DNA of 24,242 bases, taken from positions 1 through 24,242 of the IMG/VR virus record IMGVR_UViG_3300027856_000027. One strand, given 5' to 3'. This document shows positions 15,712-22,819 of the stretch, piece by piece. How positions within the stretch are numbered: the stretch's first letter is position 1; every line of letters begins with the position of its first letter. A program made the position numbers and the translations under genes. The notes beneath the pieces are model-generated. The model searched no databases. It saw nothing but the letters and a program-made list of their open reading frames with translations, and was not told where the DNA came from. This DNA comes from a virus.

Positions 15712-17783
15712 TAAACTAATGCCCCGTCAATATCTTTTTCACTGTCGATTTCTAACTTAGTTAAATCCACAGCTGTGTCGACTTGGTGCTGATTAGCGTC
15801 TTGAGCTGTTGAAATATTAAACTGTCTAATCTTCTCCGCTCTATCCGCTGTCTTTTGGTCAGAAGTGTCTTTGGCTACCATTAGCTTAGCTTGTGCTTCA
15901 ATAGTTTTACTTTCTGTAAACGCTTGTAATTGTCTTATTTGCTCAGACTGCATTTGCATAGCTTCTTGCATCTGTAAAACCATAGCGTTCAATTGTTCGT
16001 TATCAGCGCGTAGATTCTCATCTGGCTCAGCAGGATCATTAAACAGTCGCTCAGAACGATTAAAGCCTAGCCCGTCAGTTAATGCGGTTAGGTTTGAATA
16101 AATACCCTCTTCGTCAACTATCTTAGAGCCAGCAGCTTTTAATTGCTGCTGTATGGTGTAAATGCCTTGCCTAGCTTCGACTAACTGCTCATTACTTCCA
16201 GCACCTAAACCAACTTTCGATTCCACGTGATGATTGTATTTCCAGCTAGTAGGATTAACGGTTAATGCTTTACCTAATATACGAAACTCTGTCGCTGTAT
16301 CTTGGTATCGAGAAACTAACCAAGCAATGCCCTCATACAATTTACGCCATCCAGTTTCAGCATAGTTTCGGGCTATCAACTCTATCTTAGCTTGACCGTC
16401 ATCGCGTACACCTTCAAAACGTGTAGCTGTCTCTCTGCCTATAGCGTCAGAATCTAAACCTTGATTAGACAATAAAGCGCCAGTTGTTTGCGCTCTTGCT
16501 TGGTCTACATATTGAAGAACTTGTAATGTACGGTCGCCAATATAAGGAATAACGAGAGGCATAACAGCCTGTTGAGGCAATATGGTGGTATCATCTTCTA
16601 GCCTGACCAGTCCATTAGTGCGGACAGTTAACATATCATCTAAATCAACATCAGGATGAACGACATTACGGGGATTGTTGACCATGTAAATATTATCATT
16701 CATGCCGCGCTGCAAGGCTGTTTTCTGTCTTTGTGTTTCGTAAGTTATTTCTGCGCGACTTCTACCGATAGCTTTATGAGGCATTAGGATGGCTGACAAA
16801 GAGGCGTAAGGTACGTGGTTAAATAATTCGTTAACTAAAACCTTATTACCACTAGTCATGATATGTCGTCGCTCTGCTATCCCATCTCCGTCATAATCAA
16901 TCCTGACGTATAGGTCAGATATTTCTACTAACTGATTGGCCCAATCATTAATGGTTTCAGAGTCATTAGCACCGCCTTGGTCACGGTTACGGATAGCTTT
17001 TAAGTTGCTACTTCTGTTTGTATCATTGCCAATTGTAGGCAGTTGATCTACTAATTCACGACTAAAGCCGCGAGATAATAATTCGCCTCTTGTGCTTGAA
17101 TCTGTATCACCCACCAACTCAGCATCACCTAAGCTTGTAGCGTTACGAGTAATTCTAAAGCGTTCAGGCGGTACATTAATTATGCATACCTTTTTAGTCT
17201 CACGGGTTACTCTGAATTTAATATCAAAAGTTTGTTGTTCTGTCTCTGATTGCTCGGACACCTCAACCTTAACCCTGTCAACTTCTGCGCCTTGTATACT
17301 TTTTTGTATAGCAATTATTTCATTACCATCAACGCCAGTATACTCAACCTCTTCAACTTCTTTTTTGTCTTCGATAAAGTATTTAATAACGCCATTCTTC
17401 TGTATTTCTGCGTCCTTCATCCAGTTGTGAAGCGTTTGGAATGAGTCTGGCTGATTACGTATGATCCAGTTTACGTATTTAGTTTTTTCTTCTGCCTCTG
17501 CAATCTCAGCTTCATTATCAGTATTAGGTTGAAACTCTAATATATCGCCTGATCCTAAAAAGATACGCGCCAAGCTGGGCATATCTGATTCAACTACGTC
17601 AGCAATATCTGTTGAAACTACACTTGATTGGTTCGGGATAGCAGCAAAATCACCTGACTTTTCAGCTAAGTAACCTTTTAAATACTTTTCGTTTTCGCGT
17701 GAGAATTCGCCGCTGTATTCAGCCGCTTGGTTTTCCGCTTGAGATAGAATAGAGATTAACTCACTATCAGTCATTTTTGCCAT
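15711..17783 (-). CDS. Portal protein (P22-like)
   Basis: A 690-residue portal, close to P22 gp1 in length. Landmarks in order are a helical start (MTDSELISILSQAENQAAEY), TDIADVVESDMPSLARIF (about 57-74), the wing region with FRVTRETKKVCIINVPPERF, the clip/crown block DYDGDGIAERRHIMTSGNK (about 297-315), then NPRNVVHPDVDLDD and GLDSDAIGRETATRFEGV. A C-terminal Gln/Ala-rich coiled coil (about 590-690, LNAMVLQMQEAMQMQSEQ) may form a barrel like that of P22. The start ATG at 17783 has AAGGG 7 bases upstream and a promoter immediately before it. The gene is separated from terminase by a divergent plus-strand cassette. Confidence 0.92.
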   Translation of the reverse strand: MAKMTDSELISILSQAENQAAEYSGEFSRENEKYLKGYLAEKSGDFAAIPNQSSVVSTDIADVVESDMPSLARIFLGSGDILEFQPNTDNEAEIAEAEEKTKYVNWIIRNQPDSFQTLHNWMKDAEIQKNGVIKYFIEDKKEVEEVEYTGVDGNEIIAIQKSIQGAEVDRVKVEVSEQSETEQQTFDIKFRVTRETKKVCIINVPPERFRITRNATSLGDAELVGDTDSSTRGELLSRGFSRELVDQLPTIGNDTNRSSNLKAIRNRDQGGANDSETINDWANQLVEISDLYVRIDYDGDGIAERRHIMTSGNKVLVNELFNHVPYASLSAILMPHKAIGRSRAEITYETQRQKTALQRGMNDNIYMVNNPRNVVHPDVDLDDMLTVRTNGLVRLEDDTTILPQQAVMPLVIPYIGDRTLQVLQYVDQARAQTTGALLSNQGLDSDAIGRETATRFEGVRDDGQAKIELIARNYAETGWRKLYEGIAWLVSRYQDTATEFRILGKALTVNPTSWKYNHHVESKVGLGAGSNEQLVEARQGIYTIQQQLKAAGSKIVDEEGIYSNLTALTDGLGFNRSERLFNDPAEPDENLRADNEQLNAMVLQMQEAMQMQSEQIRQLQAFTESKTIEAQAKLMVAKDTSDQKTADRAEKIRQFNISTAQDANQHQVDTAVDLTKLEIDSEKDIDGALV

Positions 17784-17810
17784 TAGTGAACCCTTTAATT
17801 AGATTGTACT

Positions 17811-17839
17811 ATTATATCTTGTTTGCACAACCGTTTAAA
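17811..17839 (-). promoter_or_regulatory. Candidate sigma-70 promoter for the portal/head operon
   Basis: On the minus strand, TTTAAA (17839-17834) and a perfect TATAAT (17816-17811) are separated by 17 bases. Transcription would start near 17804, about 20 bases before the portal ATG, with the AAGGG ribosome binding site in between. The -35 is only 4 of 6. It overlaps the promoter facing the other way. Confidence 0.6.
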
Positions 17840-17850
17840 TGTGCGATAAT
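17823..17850 (+). promoter_or_regulatory. Candidate sigma-70 promoter for the antisense HTH/zinc-ribbon cassette
   Basis: TTGCAC (17823-17828) and GATAAT (17845-17850) are separated by 16 bases on the plus strand, each one or two bases off consensus. A start near 17857 would give a leader of about 28 bases to the ATG at 17885. Its elements interleave with those of the minus-strand portal promoter. Confidence 0.6.
17825..17844. promoter_or_regulatory. Inverted repeat, candidate operator between divergent promoters
   Basis: GCACA (17825-17829) and TGTGC (17840-17844) form a perfect inverted repeat with a 10-base spacer, so the half-sites are centred 15 bases apart, between one and one and a half helical turns. 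It spans the spacer of the plus-strand promoter and the -35 of the portal promoter, so a dimeric protein bound here would block both. The adjacent HTH-like gene product is the obvious candidate ligand. Confidence 0.5.
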
Positions 17851-17884
17851 CGTATATCGAATAGGCGGTTTACACTGGTACGTA

Positions 17885-18064
17885 ATGATAAAACACAACG
17901 CAACAAGAATACTAACAAGTAAAGGCTGGACTATTGAACAAGCTTGTTATAGGTGGGGTATGAGAATTTCCACCTATAACGCAAGATGCAATAATCCCGC
18001 ATTAGTTCAGCAATTGGAAGATATGTGCCGAGGATTAGAGGATAAATTAAATGAAAAAACTTAG
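17885..18064 (+). CDS. Small HTH-like protein, possible repressor, 59 residues
   Basis: A plus-strand gene amid minus-strand late genes. From ATG at 17885 the product reads MIKHNATRILTSKGWTIEQA and continues with CYRWGMRISTYNARC. A helix-turn-helix can be drawn over residues 15-33, with TIEQACYRWG as the first helix and ISTYNARCNN as the recognition helix. The short length and a C-terminal amphipathic helix (LVQQLEDMCRGLEDKL) fit a small dimeric regulator of Cro type, though no specific family is recognised. The reading frame is open further upstream to 17777, but that stretch would cover the promoter and portal start, so the ATG at 17885 is preferred. It has only a weak ribosome binding site. 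It overlaps the zinc-ribbon gene by 14 bases. Confidence 0.68.
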   Translation: MIKHNATRILTSKGWTIEQACYRWGMRISTYNARCNNPALVQQLEDMCRGLEDKLNEKT

Positions 18065-18224
18065 ATACTTTAAATGCACAGAAACTCAAGAGGTTTTTGA
18101 GAGGCTCGTTAGCGATGCACAGTTAAATGTTAAATGTAATTGCGGGGCTAATGCTTTAAAACAACTGTCAGCGCCTCGTTCGTTTGGCAATACCTTAGGT
18201 AAAAGCCCGTCTAGTAGGTATTAG
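18051..18224 (+). CDS. Zinc-ribbon-like small phage protein, 57 residues
   Basis: ATG at 18051 to TAG at 18224. The product begins MKKLRYFKCTETQEVFERLV, then has VKCNCGANALKQLSAP and ends with GKSPSSRY. The Y-F-x-C start, the FE-x-L-V block, the C-x-C-G knuckle and the LSAP tail are the layout of FmdB-like phage zinc-ribbon proteins, often found near terminase or portal genes. Only three cysteines (9, 29, 31) remain, so metal binding may be incomplete or use another ligand. It overlaps the upstream HTH-like gene by 14 bases (coupled translation) and its end overlaps the convergent end of the large terminase gene by 14 bases. Function is unknown. Confidence 0.75.
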   Translation: MKKLRYFKCTETQEVFERLVSDAQLNVKCNCGANALKQLSAPRSFGNTLGKSPSSRY

Positions 18225-19665
18225 TTTTTCCGTAGTTTAATTCCTTTCTGGCTCTTTTTGATGGTGGTGTAAACATTATCATCATTATAGAGTCAGCCAT
18301 ACCGGGGGAGTCAATCCCTTGGTTTTTCATTTCCTGCTTGTTCATTATCTGCTGTAATCCATTAGAGTTATTCTTTCTTGGTATACGACAAAGCTCAGAC
18401 CTTAAAGCAGGTAAGCTTTCAATGCCTTCACTATCAAAGCTTATCATTTCGTTTGGATCTACATATTCCCCTTTCACTACGCACCTATATGTGTTGTAAC
18501 ACCTATCAGCAAGCATAATGTAATGTTGCGCTCTGTTGTTCTTAAATACCTCAGCGTTAGTTAATTGATTTGCCTTGTCTCCATATCCTTTCTGGTAAAT
18601 CTTTTCCGCGTTATCTTGTCCTTTGCCTGATAAAGAGCCTTTAAACATTTGATACTTGGTATTAGTTCCATCAAAGTTATCAGATACTTGGCGCTTCAAT
18701 CCCGCACCCATTCCGTCGCCATCCCAGATAAACCAATCAGCTTTATGCTCTCTTGCTAAGTTAGTGGCCCAATCGCAACCCACGTCTATTTCACCAGAAT
18801 TCTTTTCTAGTACGTGCTGAACTATAGAGCCATGCCGCATAGCATAACCTTTGTTATCTTTCCCTGTGTCACTAGGGTCGTGCCCTGATATTCTAGCACC
18901 TAAAGGCTTGAATACTTCCTTTAGCTTGTCTAACTTGTGCGCATCAATACATGCGTCGAACCATTCAGTTTTAATAATTGAATCTTCGACCTCATCATTG
19001 AATTTACCCTCCCATATCCAGTCGTACTTAGCTCTAGATAAGTTTTCATAGTCCCATTGCCGCAATGTTTCTTGTTCAGCATTCCACCAAGGATTATCTC
19101 TCCAGTTAACCACGATAATTAGATGAAGTTCATCCTCATAATAGCCGTTGCGCTCTAACTCTTTTAAGTAAGGAACTATGAATCTTTGTGAAAATGGATC
19201 TGCGCTCGATTGAGGGTTAGCACTAAACCAACACTCAGCGCCGGGGTTTCTTAGTATAGTGGGAAGTAGCTTATCAATAGAGGCCTGGCTCATTGTCTGC
19301 GCTTCTTCAAACCAAGAGTATTTATATCCTTGTGCTGATTGAATGGAGTTGGGGTTTCTAGATGCGCCCTTATAGGTAGTTTGAGCGCCTTCTGGAGATA
19401 TTATCTTTTTCTCTTGAACATTCCAACCGTCAAGATTGAGCCTTTCATTTATTGAGCCTTCAAAAACCCTGTGGACTGAATCTGCTATTGAATCCTGAAA
19501 CTCACGCAAGCAATAAACATCAGCTTTCTCTGTTGCCATCTTAAAGGTTAAAGCGTCCCCGATACCTATAGACTTCCCAGAGCCACGACCACCAATAGCT
19601 ATTTTTAATTGTTTTGGCTTGGTAAGGAATGGCTCTAGCTTCTTATTTATTTTAAGAGTCGGCAT
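18211..19665 (-). CDS. Terminase large subunit (PBSX-like ATPase-nuclease)
   Basis: A 484-residue packaging motor that cuts and pumps DNA into the procapsid through the portal. Walker A is GGRGSGKS (residues 25-32). Walker B is YSWFEEAQ (116-123), with Glu120/Glu121 as the catalytic pair. The coupling motif is SANPQS (148-153). The C-terminal RNase-H-like nuclease has GHDPSDTGKDNKG (261-273) and WDGDGMGAG (314-322) as metal-binding aspartates. All key residues appear intact and the length is normal. It overlaps the small subunit gene by 14 bases. Its 3' end overlaps the opposite-strand zinc-ribbon gene, and the portal follows only after the antisense cassette. Confidence 0.95.
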   Translation of the reverse strand: MPTLKINKKLEPFLTKPKQLKIAIGGRGSGKSIGIGDALTFKMATEKADVYCLREFQDSIADSVHRVFEGSINERLNLDGWNVQEKKIISPEGAQTTYKGASRNPNSIQSAQGYKYSWFEEAQTMSQASIDKLLPTILRNPGAECWFSANPQSSADPFSQRFIVPYLKELERNGYYEDELHLIIVVNWRDNPWWNAEQETLRQWDYENLSRAKYDWIWEGKFNDEVEDSIIKTEWFDACIDAHKLDKLKEVFKPLGARISGHDPSDTGKDNKGYAMRHGSIVQHVLEKNSGEIDVGCDWATNLAREHKADWFIWDGDGMGAGLKRQVSDNFDGTNTKYQMFKGSLSGKGQDNAEKIYQKGYGDKANQLTNAEVFKNNRAQHYIMLADRCYNTYRCVVKGEYVDPNEMISFDSEGIESLPALRSELCRIPRKNNSNGLQQIMNKQEMKNQGIDSPGMADSIMMIMFTPPSKRARKELNYGKTNTY

Positions 19666-19954
19666 TAATAAACTCTACAGTCCATTTAGAATCTGTCTTG
19701 AATTCTTCGCCCTCTGCATTTTTAATCTCTACTGTTTTTTCGTCTGGTAGGTACTTTCTAAGTAGTGAAAGCCTGTGTGTTATAGCTCCGTTAAGCCTGC
19801 TTACTTCCACTTGCTCTAGAGGTATAGCCACGTTTTCAAGTTTTTCAATATTATCAATAATTTGGCGCACCTTGTTATTTTCACTAAGATAACGCCTTAA
19901 TTCTTCTTTATTAACCTCTCTGCGCTTATTGGCTGAGGTGGTTGATTTTGCCAT
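19652..19954 (-). CDS. Putative terminase small subunit
   Basis: A 100-residue helical protein immediately ahead of the large terminase and overlapping it by 14 bases. It has a basic N-terminus (NKRREVNKEELRRYLSENNK), a central helix with a long hydrophobic heptad pattern, and LSLLRKYLPDEKTVEI (about 67-82), a block typical of small terminases just before their end. It lacks an obvious helix-turn-helix, and it is shorter than usual. The AGAGGA ribosome binding site sits 9 bases before ATG 19954. The call rests mainly on position and the LRKYLPD motif. Confidence 0.7.
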   Translation of the reverse strand: MAKSTTSANKRREVNKEELRRYLSENNKVRQIIDNIEKLENVAIPLEQVEVSRLNGAITHRLSLLRKYLPDEKTVEIKNAEGEEFKTDSKWTVEFINADS

Positions 19955-19998
19955 TTTGTGAGTCCTCTCGGTTATTCACTTGTCATGTTATTAGCGGT

Positions 19999-20409
19999 TT
20001 ATGCTAATGTAAATGAACTTGTTGTAAAGTCTATTGTTAAAGTTTCGCCATCAGCTAATGCTAAGCTAGAGCCAAAATCGTAATAACACAACAAAGGGTC
20101 TGCTGGGCTTGTTGGTGTGTCGTTATAGATAATTATATACCTAAATGCTGCTACTGCGCCGCCTGATGCTGTTAATACTAAATCACCAAACAATTGTGCA
20201 AACGTTCCTGATGTTTGCCCTGAGCTAGCCGTAGTTAAGTTACGAGAGCTTAGGTTGGTATAAGATATCTCTGTTAAGTCAGCTAGTACAGTGTTAGTTG
20301 CTGCTGGTGAGGCTACCGTTAACGCCACAACGAATTGATCTGATGCGCAATTGTAAACGCCGTTCGCCATATCCTCGACTGTCTGATTGAATTTATTATA
20401 AGTTGCCAT
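19999..20409 (-). CDS. Phage tail/surface-type protein, 136 residues
   Basis: It starts with a pattern common in small phage structural proteins (MATYNKFNQTVEDMANGVYN), followed by FVVALTVASPAATNTVLADL and a beta-rich Thr/Ser/Gly-rich body ending in LTIDFTTSSFTLA. No membrane segment or enzyme motif is seen. It overlaps the stop of the 172-residue repeat gene by one base, so it belongs to the same surface-protein block just upstream of terminase. The function (head decoration, fibre or tail component) cannot be told from the sequence. Confidence 0.68.
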   Translation of the reverse strand: MATYNKFNQTVEDMANGVYNCASDQFVVALTVASPAATNTVLADLTEISYTNLSSRNLTTASSGQTSGTFAQLFGDLVLTASGGAVAAFRYIIIYNDTPTSPADPLLCYYDFGSSLALADGETLTIDFTTSSFTLA

Positions 20410-20927
20410 TATTTATCCGTCCAAATTGTTGTTACTGATGTTTGATTAGTCCAGCTAGTTGATACGGCTTCTTTATCAGTCCATACCTGACCGGGTAAAA
20501 TTATTTGTATATCAGAGCCGTTATAAGCATAAGTACCTGTTGAGGCAATTATAACACGATTACGGTTAAAGTTAATGCTCTGCCCTGAATAGCTATAACC
20601 CCCACTATCTGCCGATAATGTAAATGTTCCAGCAGGAGTATAAGTTAGTGTTACACTGGCCCCAGTATAAGAATAAACTCCCGACTCAGCGGTGAGAACA
20701 AAGCCCCTTAATAGATTTACGCTTGTACCTGTGTAGCTATAAGAACCGTTGTTAGCGCTTAGCATTCTTGCTGTGATTAAATTAGCATCAGTACCTAAAT
20801 ACGAATAAGTCCCGCTGCCCGCTACTAATGTATTGCCGCCAGAAGCATCCTCGCCAGCCCACCCAATACGAACAGCGCCTAGTCTGTAAGCACCTATCCT
20901 GTTAGCTCCCGTTTGAACTAAAGACAT
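20409..20927 (-). CDS. YSY-repeat surface protein, 172 residues
   Basis: The middle of this protein consists of five copies of an approximately 22-residue unit, L-x-A-x-S-G-x-Y-S-Y-x-G. The YSY (once YAY) triplets are at residues 41, 63, 85, 111 and 133, so the spacings are 22, 22, 26 and 22. Residues 1-27 form a Gly/Arg-rich start (GANRIGAYRLGAVRIGWAGE) of the kind found in phage fibre-like proteins. The end has three WT(D/N) motifs (149, 159, 169) spaced by ten residues. This is a beta-solenoid-like or stacked-strand architecture suited to a fibre or decoration protein. Similar glycine/tyrosine repeats occur in other phage structural genes. Function is unknown. Confidence 0.72.
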   Translation of the reverse strand: MSLVQTGANRIGAYRLGAVRIGWAGEDASGGNTLVAGSGTYSYLGTDANLITARMLSANNGSYSYTGTSVNLLRGFVLTAESGVYSYTGASVTLTYTPAGTFTLSADSGGYSYSGQSINFNRNRVIIASTGTYAYNGSDIQIILPGQVWTDKEAVSTSWTNQTSVTTIWTDK

Positions 20928-20929
20928 TA

Positions 20930-21424
20930 TTAAGCCTTGAAGTTGATCGAATTTATGTAATTAATATCACCAGAAACGTCAATCAGATCTTCAAAATACT
21001 GCCTGCGCCCTGACAGGTGGTTAGATATATTTTTAAATTCGTTTGTTTTAGAGATGGTTCTTTGTAACTGATCTTCTCTTGTTATGCCTCTGGATAACGC
21101 TATAGCATCAATGTTTGGGGTTTGTGATGTGTTATCAAGGATATAAGACTCAACCTCTAATCTTTGGTAAGGCCACGTATGGCGCTCAAAGCTAGGATAC
21201 CCCAGTTCTATCTCGATCATTAACAACTCAGATTGTCGCTTAATTCGATTCTTAGCTTCTTTTTTTGCTAAAGGTATAGGATCATAATTATCAATAAGCG
21301 CTTGAACTTCTTTATCAGGCTTGTCCGAATGCTGAATAGTGACTTTATTTCTATGTTCAATAGATATGCCATTTTCAGATAAAAACTCAATCAGTCCTTT
21401 ACCTTTCTCTTTCCAGTTTATCAT
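20930..21424 (-). CDS. Phage tail-region protein with helical middle, possible assembly chaperone
   Basis: A 164-residue, highly charged, mainly helical protein. The segment LIDNYDPIPLAKKEAKNRIK (about 43-62), followed by EIELGYPSFERHTWPYQRLE, is a pattern I associate with tail-region phage proteins of the DUF4376-like kind, some of which lie next to fibre genes. The N-terminus has FLSENGISIEHRNKVTIQH. A chaperone role is only inferred from the position between two fibre-like genes and from the charged helical composition. The start ATG overlaps the stop of the 288-residue gene (ATGA); its own stop is 2 bases before the repeat gene. Confidence 0.62.
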   Translation of the reverse strand: MINWKEKGKGLIEFLSENGISIEHRNKVTIQHSDKPDKEVQALIDNYDPIPLAKKEAKNRIKRQSELLMIEIELGYPSFERHTWPYQRLEVESYILDNTSQTPNIDAIALSRGITREDQLQRTISKTNEFKNISNHLSGRRQYFEDLIDVSGDINYINSINFKA

Positions 21425-22287
21425 TCCGCAAACCCCATATTAGGATAATTTTCAGCTCTAGAACTCATAGTTCCGATAGTCGGCAACACAGCCACACCAG
21501 CAGCCGGAGTCCCTAGCGTAAAGCCTTGGTACAAGCATCTTGCCCTACCATCTGCACCACTTCCAAGCCATGTTTTAGGGGAGCTAGTGTATGACACTGA
21601 TGATATAGACATAGTGGCATCTTCAAAAGCTAATCCCATGAAAAAATAATTAGGTAATCTCTGCGCTGATGTGCCACCTGTAACATTATTTGAAAAGTCT
21701 AAGGTTACATATCCCGTAGCGCTCATATCTATATCGTCAGACTCAAGGATAGGATCACCAACTGGCAACCCTGTATCGTAATCAACAAGGTATATCCCTG
21801 CCCTCATCACAGCGCCTGCACTTGCTGTTTCAACGTATACAGCCCATTTTGAGAACTCTGCTGGGCTTGTGTTTACAAAAGGAGTTAACCACAACTGTGT
21901 GCTTCTTTCTGTGTATGACGTTGCATTAACTATTGACTGCTCCCCGTAATACATAGCGTTTATCGCACCTGCAACTGCTGTTCCTTTCGGTCTATTTAAA
22001 ATAGTATCTGATTGACCTGCAAACACATATTTAGTGCCAGAAGCAAAACTAACTAAAGAATCAGAGTTAGAGCTTCTAATAACATTATCTCTAACAAGCA
22101 CATTTGAAGATGACAAATGCCCTATTCCATGCTCAAAATTTCCAGCTCTATCATCAATATAGTAAAAAATAGGAAAGCCAGTACTGTACTGACTGGAAAA
22201 TGTCCGTCCATCCTCACTAGCTCCGGCAAGCGTTATATCGCCCGCTCCTGTCGTGGCTGTTGTCTCTTGTACGTTAATAGCTAGCAT
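21421..22287 (-). CDS. Fibre-like tail protein, 288 residues
   Basis: It starts with VQETTATTGAGDITLAGA, then FPIFYYIDDRAGNFEHGIGH and NVIRSSNSDSLVSFASGTKY, the typical first domain of many phage tail-fibre and tail-surface proteins (about residues 5-90). The rest is beta-rich (QLWLTPFVNTSPAEFSKW, AVMRAGIYLVDYDTGLPVGD, PNYFFMGLAFEDATMSI), looking like a jelly-roll-type distal domain. I prefer ATG at 22287 with AAGGG 6 bases upstream; a GTG at 22290 is only 3 bases from the same site and so too close. It opens the block of four surface-like genes ahead of terminase, an unusual place for fibre genes. Confidence 0.72.
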   Translation of the reverse strand: MLAINVQETTATTGAGDITLAGASEDGRTFSSQYSTGFPIFYYIDDRAGNFEHGIGHLSSSNVLVRDNVIRSSNSDSLVSFASGTKYVFAGQSDTILNRPKGTAVAGAINAMYYGEQSIVNATSYTERSTQLWLTPFVNTSPAEFSKWAVYVETASAGAVMRAGIYLVDYDTGLPVGDPILESDDIDMSATGYVTLDFSNNVTGGTSAQRLPNYFFMGLAFEDATMSISSVSYTSSPKTWLGSGADGRARCLYQGFTLGTPAAGVAVLPTIGTMSSRAENYPNMGFAE

Positions 22288-22317
22288 CACTTACCCTTAA
22301 TTAAATCTTATGAATGA

Positions 22318-22593
22318 TCACTTTAAAAAGTTAAACCCTAAAAGAGACGATAGCGCAACTATAATAGCAAAACCCGCAGACGTCCCCCATTTATCAACTT
22401 TAGTATGCCAGCGTCTTAATCTAAAAAGTGGCTCTCTAGTGTCTTTAATGAACTGATCGAACTCTTCATTCTTTTTAGTTTGCTGCTTATCCCTTTCTTC
22501 ACGAGCAGCATCAATCTGCACTAGCTTGTCCACTGACTCAGCTATCTTGCTGACCTGTTGAATTAGTATTTTAATCTCCGTGGATTCGCTCAT
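22318..22593 (-). CDS. Small coiled-coil protein with C-terminal membrane anchor
   Basis: A 91-residue protein with a charged coiled coil (about 5-60, KILIQQVSKIAESVDKLVQ) and a single hydrophobic segment near the end (about 70-90, TSAGFAIIVALSSLLGFNFL). This layout is shared by the small XhlA-like phage membrane proteins that accompany holins. The topology suggests cytoplasmic coil and C-terminal anchor. It has only a poor ribosome binding site, and its ATG overlaps the end of the 82-residue gene, so expression may depend on translation of that gene. A lysis accessory role is inferred from size, topology and neighbours. Confidence 0.68.
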   Translation of the reverse strand: MSESTEIKILIQQVSKIAESVDKLVQIDAAREERDKQQTKKNEEFDQFIKDTREPLFRLRRWHTKVDKWGTSAGFAIIVALSSLLGFNFLK

Positions 22594-22819
22594 TTTCGCT
22601 GCTTTTAGTTTGTTTTTTAGTTACGACTAGTATAACAAATAAATGCAAGATTGTAATTAGTACGAATACTACTGCCAAAAACTCTAAAGAATGCGCCCAA
22701 ACCTCGCCCAATACGTTCCCATTCCAGTAATGTACTGATGAGATATAGATGAACAGATACAATGATAAGTAAGTAATTCTTGTAAAGAAACGAATAAGCT
22801 TCTTTGTTAATAATTGCAT
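22571..22819 (-). CDS. Possible two-helix holin overlapping another gene in a different frame
   Basis: An 82-residue frame with two membrane segments, about residues 16-32 (YLSLYLFIYISSVHYW) and 46-67 (LEFLAVVFVLITILHLFVIL), and a charged C-terminus (TKKQTKSSENERIHGD). That is the size and topology of class II holins, which make the inner-membrane pore in lysis. The ATG at 22819 has AGGGA 9 bases upstream. Most of it overlaps the 177-residue frame, read one base out of register. Its end overlaps the start of the 91-residue gene, suggesting coupled translation. It might be a genuine overlapping gene or a continuation by frameshift. No homologue is recognised. Confidence 0.52.
   Translation of the reverse strand: MQLLTKKLIRFFTRITYLSLYLFIYISSVHYWNGNVLGEVWAHSLEFLAVVFVLITILHLFVILVVTKKQTKSSENERIHGD

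Noticed and set aside
17777-17884. Longer start (17777) for the HTH-like gene
   Set aside because: The extra 36 codons would cover the portal start, both candidate promoters and the inverted repeat; the encoded stretch shows no domain, and the promoter -10 lies inside it.
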